From NCBI GenBank assembly GCA_035461305.1, contig DATHVN010000031.1, positions 1 to 37,286 of the forward strand: a DNA stretch of 37,286 nucleotides, given 5' to 3'. Each line of letters opens with the position of its first letter. Position 1 is the first letter of the stretch. The position numbers and the translations under genes are program-made. Of this stretch, positions 34,101 through 37,286 are shown in pieces. Under the pieces are notes generated by a model, which did not search any database, was not told where the DNA came from, and was given only the letters and a program-made list of their open reading frames with translations. Source of the DNA: Euzebyales bacterium (lineage in GTDB: Bacteria > Actinomycetota > Nitriliruptoria > Euzebyales > JAHELV01).

Positions 34101-34610
34101 TCAGGGCGCGCCTGTGAATCGCCAGCGTCCCGATGCTTCGAAGCCATCACGGCCTGCCCACCCTGTCGAACGCCATGCCAGCACAGTCAACGGCGCGATT
34201 GCGGTCAGCGGCCCGTACACGTCCACGTCGTACCGCCAGTCGTACTTCTCGTCGTACCGCCCCACCACCGCCGCGTCCGCCCCTCGACCGGTCACCCTCC
34301 CCTCGACGATGACGACGTCGGTGTCGCTGCCAAGATGCACGGTGACGAGCGGGTCGACGTCGAGCGAGCTTGCGACGATGGGGCTCCCGACGCTGAGATG
34401 CAGCACGTTGGCGTGCCACACGCCCCATACCGGCCGTGGATGCGGGTGGCCCGGCCCCCGGGCGATCACCCAGTAGGTTCCGGCGGCCTCAAGCTGGGCT
34501 TGCACCCACGACCATGCCAGCATGCGCGCACTGCTCGGCTGGCCGTACATCACGAGCTGTTCGCTGGTCGGTTCCACGACCTGGACGGTAGCGGATGACC
34601 GCGACCGCAC
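34101..34610 (-). CDS. PPOX-fold (pyridoxamine 5'-phosphate oxidase-like) protein
   Basis: A 169-residue split-barrel flavin-binding family protein. The order SARMLAWSWVQAQLEAAGTY, WVIARGPGHPHPRPVWGVWH, LHLSVGSPIVASSLDVDPLV and TVHLGSDTDVVIVEGRVTGR matches the PPOX fold (strand, strand with R.V.. W, helix NL...P.V.V, strand ..V.. EG.A). It may bind FMN or F420 and reduce small molecules; the substrate is unknown. It is the first plain chromosomal-type gene beyond the relaxase, and its stop codon lies in the possible attachment match. Confidence 0.72.
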   Translation of the reverse strand: MRSRSSATVQVVEPTSEQLVMYGQPSSARMLAWSWVQAQLEAAGTYWVIARGPGHPHPRPVWGVWHANVLHLSVGSPIVASSLDVDPLVTVHLGSDTDVVIVEGRVTGRGADAAVVGRYDEKYDWRYDVDVYGPLTAIAPLTVLAWRSTGWAGRDGFEASGRWRFTGAP

Positions 34611-34698
34611 GCCGACGGCCGGCGGCGATCACCGGGTGCCGGCGTGATCGGTCGAGCGGGTCATCGCCGGGCGAGTGGCTCGGTGGGTCCCGTGACGG

Positions 34699-35397
34699 TC
34701 ACTGCGCTGGGGACCTTCGTCGCCGGATCAGGGCCGCCCATCCGATCAACCACAGGTTGCCTCCGACGATCCCTGACACGAAGGCGAGCCAGTCGGGGAT
34801 GAGGGAGCCTCCGAGCGCAACGGTCAACGAGGCCGCGCCAGTCCACACCCCGACGGCCAGTCCAGCGAAGCCGAGCCAGCGATGCACCGAGGCGTCCAGC
34901 AACGTCGCTGCTGCCAGCAGGCTGACGGCCAGACCGTAGAGCATGATGACCCACATGAGCGCCAGGCCCACCATGGCGTCGGCCGTGACCTCGGCCACCT
35001 CGGCCAGCGTCGCTCGCGCCGCCAGGTCCGCCGCTGCGAAACGGTCGGCCATCGCGGGCAACCCGAACCCGTCCAACGAGAACTGCACCGCCAACACGCC
35101 GGCCCCGATGGTCGCCACGGTAGATGCCCATTGCGCCACGAGACGCGCCCGCGTGTCGTCAAACAGCGCGGAGGAGCTTCGCAGCCCCACGGTCCACAGC
35201 ACCACTCCGATGATCGAACCGAAGTGGACCAGCGCATAGCTGGGGCGGTCCGCGACGAAGCGCAACGCCGCCGCGCCCGACCCTTCGGGAAGGTCCCCGT
35301 GGGCTGCGCCCATCGCCAGCGCGAGTGCGGCGCCACCGATGATCAGCGCGGAGCTGGCGTGGACCGTGTGCCGCAGGTCTCGTGCACGGGCGGTCAT
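34699..35397 (-). CDS. Six-helix membrane protein cotranscribed with TetR regulator
   Basis: A 232-residue integral membrane protein with about six hydrophobic segments at ~17-33, 56-74, 90-108, 138-162, 172-195 and 204-226. The pattern resembles DUF4386-type small membrane proteins, but I cannot confirm the family. Its ATG (35397) overlaps the TetR stop as ATGA, so it is translated from the same message and presumably regulated by it. The role may be envelope or stress related; this is open. Confidence 0.75.
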   Translation of the reverse strand: MTARARDLRHTVHASSALIIGGAALALAMGAAHGDLPEGSGAAALRFVADRPSYALVHFGSIIGVVLWTVGLRSSSALFDDTRARLVAQWASTVATIGAGVLAVQFSLDGFGLPAMADRFAAADLAARATLAEVAEVTADAMVGLALMWVIMLYGLAVSLLAAATLLDASVHRWLGFAGLAVGVWTGAASLTVALGGSLIPDWLAFVSGIVGGNLWLIGWAALIRRRRSPAQ

Positions 35398-35960
35398 GGG
35401 CCTCCCCCGCTGCGTCGGGTCACTGTGCGCGGCGACAGCAGTGTCGCCAGCGCGTCGAGCACATCAGCAGCCGACGCGGGACGCAGACGGATGCCCTTGA
35501 CGGTGGCGATCACGAGCTCGGTCAGGACGCCCGGGTCGCCGTGGACCTCAACCGAGGTCAGCAGTTGCGTGAGTGCCTGCCGCCACCCGTCCTCGACTGC
35601 CTTGACAGCCGCCGCGATGGCGGGGTCTCGTCGGGCTCGCAGGTCGATCTCGGCCAGGACGACGAACAGGTCCGGCTGCGAGCGCATCATCGCGGCCAGG
35701 GTCGCGAGATGGCCGCGGAGCCGCTCACCGGGCGCGCCATCGTGCGGGATCGTGCTGCGCAGCGGGTCTGTCGCGAACGTTACTACAGCGGAGATGAGAT
35801 CCTGCTTGGTGGCGAAATGGTGATGCAGTGACGAGTGGTCGATGCCAGCGTCGGCCGCGACCGCTCGCAACCGCAGCCCCTCGAAGCCGTCGCGGGCGAT
35901 GACATCGAATGCGGCCTGGACGAGCGCCGAACGCCGGTCACCGCGGACCAGATCAGCCAT
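35394..35960 (-). CDS. TetR/AcrR-family transcriptional regulator
   Basis: A 188-residue repressor. The HTH lies at ~10-55: ALVQAAFDVIARDGFEGLRL, RAVAADAGIDHSSLHHHFAT and KQDLISAV. Residues ~60-185 are the ligand-binding all-helical domain (VVLAEIDLRARRDPAIAAAV). ATG 35960 places the HTH at the usual position; the start upstream is not protein-like. It precedes and overlaps the membrane-protein gene and probably represses both through the inverted repeat at 35981. Confidence 0.9.
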   Translation of the reverse strand: MADLVRGDRRSALVQAAFDVIARDGFEGLRLRAVAADAGIDHSSLHHHFATKQDLISAVVTFATDPLRSTIPHDGAPGERLRGHLATLAAMMRSQPDLFVVLAEIDLRARRDPAIAAAVKAVEDGWRQALTQLLTSVEVHGDPGVLTELVIATVKGIRLRPASAADVLDALATLLSPRTVTRRSGGGP

Positions 35961-35980
35961 GCGACCCACACTACCCCACC

Positions 35981-35996
35981 AACCAACCACTTGGTT
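35981..35996. promoter_or_regulatory. Inverted repeat, candidate TetR operator
   Basis: AACCAA-CCAC-TTGGTT, 6-bp perfect arms, 20 bases upstream of the TetR start codon. Its position is that of an autoregulatory operator. The sequence CCAACCAA around it is unusual for this GC-rich DNA. Confidence 0.5.
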
Positions 35997-36207
35997 GCCG
36001 ACACGGCGGCAAGCGTCGCAGTACCCGGGATGCGTGATGCTTGCCGGCCTGGGCGACTCCGGCATCTACGCATGATGCGCCTCGATGCAGGGGCAGGCCC
36101 CAGTACACGGAGAGGTCACTCGTTCCCTTACCGTTACTTACTGCCTTCGGAAAGGGCAACGCCACCTACTTCAGTACGCTAGCGGTATCGCTCTCTTCGG
36201 AACCATA

Positions 36208-36933
36208 TTACTCTTCCTTGTTGTAGATGACGGGCATCTGGCCCTGCCATTCCTGCCAGATGTCGTTGTCAGTAATCAGATCTGCCATGAAGTGGCCGAC
36301 ATTGATTCGGCTGGTCTTCCCTGCATCAAAGATCGCACTCCTCGTGGGCGACGGATGTATTTCATACTCAGAGACGGCGCTCTCATCGATCAAGCTATCT
36401 GGTCGAACTGCTGCCCACTCGATCAGTTCATTGCCTTGGCCGATCTTGCTGCGCAGATGATCTGCAGCTTGCTCATTGTCTGCGTGCGGTGGCAAGACCA
36501 GACGTAGGAGTCCAACAATCAATTTCTGGAATAGGGAGATTGGTTCATTGAGGTCGCGATTGCGGTTGCCGGTGGTATTCATAAGCACAAACTTGGTTGA
36601 CCCTTTCGGTCCGTTCGCCTTAATGGCAGTACACAATCGGCGCGTTGCGTCGGTGACGAGTCGGCGCGGTTGGCCATACATTCCCTTGAAGTTCGTATTG
36701 TGGCCGAGACATGACGCCACCGCATCGCAGCCTTTCACGTGCTTGGCCAGCTCGGCATCACTCAGATCTAGGAGGCTGGCCTGAACTACAGACAAGTTGT
36801 CGTGAGTCCTGAGTGCTTCGGGCAAGCTATCCGGTGAGCGCACGATCACTTTGACGACGTGTCCGCGTTGCAGCAATTGTTCGACGAGCAACTGGCCAGT
36901 CGCGCCGCTTGCACCGACGACGAGTATGTTCAT
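36208..36933 (-). CDS. NAD(P)-binding atypical SDR (NmrA-like), AT-rich gene
   Basis: A 241-residue Rossmann protein beginning MNILVVGASGATGQLLVEQL, with GASGATG nucleotide binding, RSPDSLPE after beta-2 and VVQASLLDLSDAELAKHVKG. It lacks the Tyr-x-x-x-Lys of classical SDRs. Members sense NADP(H) or reduce small substrates. GGGAGAAG precedes the ATG 36933, and a short upstream frame overlaps it as ATGA. The gene is clearly AT-richer, with codons such as TTG, ATT, CAA and GAT common, unlike all its neighbours, which points to recent transfer from a lower-GC donor. Confidence 0.88.
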   Translation of the reverse strand: MNILVVGASGATGQLLVEQLLQRGHVVKVIVRSPDSLPEALRTHDNLSVVQASLLDLSDAELAKHVKGCDAVASCLGHNTNFKGMYGQPRRLVTDATRRLCTAIKANGPKGSTKFVLMNTTGNRNRDLNEPISLFQKLIVGLLRLVLPPHADNEQAADHLRSKIGQGNELIEWAAVRPDSLIDESAVSEYEIHPSPTRSAIFDAGKTSRINVGHFMADLITDNDIWQEWQGQMPVIYNKEE

Positions 36934-37223
36934 CTCTTCTCCCTTGCATCTTTCGTCGAATCATGGGGCAGAGCCCGAACGCGACCGCTCAGGGTCTCCT
37001 GCACCGAGCCTCGTCGGACCCATGGTGGCGAGTCGCTGTCGACCGAGGAGAAATGTTCGTCCATGTTCCGGAGTCTCGCAGCCAGGTCCTCGTCGCGCGA
37101 GGGGCTGACTCCCCCGGACCGAGCAGGCACGTGCGCTCCGAGATGGCACAGCTCGGCTCGGCGGCAAAACAGATGTTCCGCCGCCCCGCGCGCTGTGCTG
37201 GCGGGTGTCCAGCAATCCGGCAA
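36930..37223 (-). CDS. Possible small upstream gene coupled to the NAD(P)-binding gene
   Basis: The frame ending at the ATGA overlap reads SRDEDLAARLRNMDEHFSSV, DSDSPPWVRRGSVQETLSGR and VRALPHDSTKDAREKR. The stop-start overlap and more ordinary amino-acid use at its C-terminal half suggest a real coding end. The N-terminal half is Arg/Cys-rich and doubtful. No family is recognised. Confidence 0.3.
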   Translation of the reverse strand: MPDCWTPASTARGAAEHLFCRRAELCHLGAHVPARSGGVSPSRDEDLAARLRNMDEHFSSVDSDSPPWVRRGSVQETLSGRVRALPHDSTKDAREKR

Positions 37224-37286
37224 TCCAGTGCGGCGGACAATGTGCGTATCAGAGATTCCGTGCGGTTGGCGGCTACTCGGGGTCCG

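Overview
The window is GC-rich throughout except for its last ~1.1 kb. It carries actinobacterial hallmarks: GTG starts with strong GGAGG-type ribosome sites, a mycothiol/DinB-type protein, TIGR02960-type sigma factor remains, small PadR and TetR regulators, and a paired L,D-transpeptidase and PGRP amidase. I read it as chromosome of a high-GC Actinomycetota, possibly a deep lineage such as Nitriliruptoria or Acidimicrobiia. That placement is inference. No rRNA, CRISPR array or replication origin was seen.

Layout. 1-1.7 kb: the 5' end of an IS1595-type transposase, tRNA-Ser(TGA) and an MFS exporter. 1.9-11.3 kb: a decayed island starting at tRNA-Ser(GCT). It holds intact passengers (an alpha/beta hydrolase-OsmC fusion, an SDR dehydrogenase, a DisA-like DAC-domain protein) between wreckage: three excisionase remnants, nitroreductase, TetR and SDR/sigma fragments, and a frameshifted MobF relaxase with its upstream partner gene. 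The right side ends near a tRNA-Ser-like 3' fragment. 11.5-18.5 kb: ordinary envelope and metabolic genes (PEBP lipoprotein, Tat-exported PGRP amidase, ParB-like protein, DinB-type protein, VOC protein, lipoprotein L,D-transpeptidase), with PhnB, PadR and lamin-tail fragments between them. 18.5-21.4 kb: a tight minus-strand operon of an inositol-monophosphatase-like gene (one frameshift) and two different core-MetE-like zinc methyltransferases, joined by overlapping stop and start codons. 22.5-25.6 kb: an intact PadR regulator with a palindrome in its leader, coupled to a collapsed ABC transporter. 26-28.4 kb: a GNAT acetyltransferase, an IS256 fragment and a heavily frameshifted tyrosine recombinase.

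28.4-34.1 kb is the best preserved accessory unit, an integrative mobilizable element at tRNA-Arg(ACG). A tyrosine integrase and excisionase run towards the tRNA. Divergently transcribed are a 197-residue protein of unknown function and an 890-residue MobF relaxase-helicase. Between the two arms is a ~575-bp region full of CCTTGCA/TGCAAGG repeats. The decayed island at 8.8-11.1 kb has the same order (excisionase, repeat region, 197-aa homologue, relaxase), so two members of one element family sit ~20 kb apart at different tRNA genes. No type IV secretion or coupling-protein gene is visible, so transfer would need a helper.

34.1-37.3 kb: a PPOX-fold protein, a TetR-membrane protein pair with a putative operator, and an AT-richer NAD(P)-binding protein gene that looks recently acquired. 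Pseudogenes are unusually dense. The truncations and fusions are real structure, but single frameshifts such as the one in the inositol monophosphatase could be sequencing errors.
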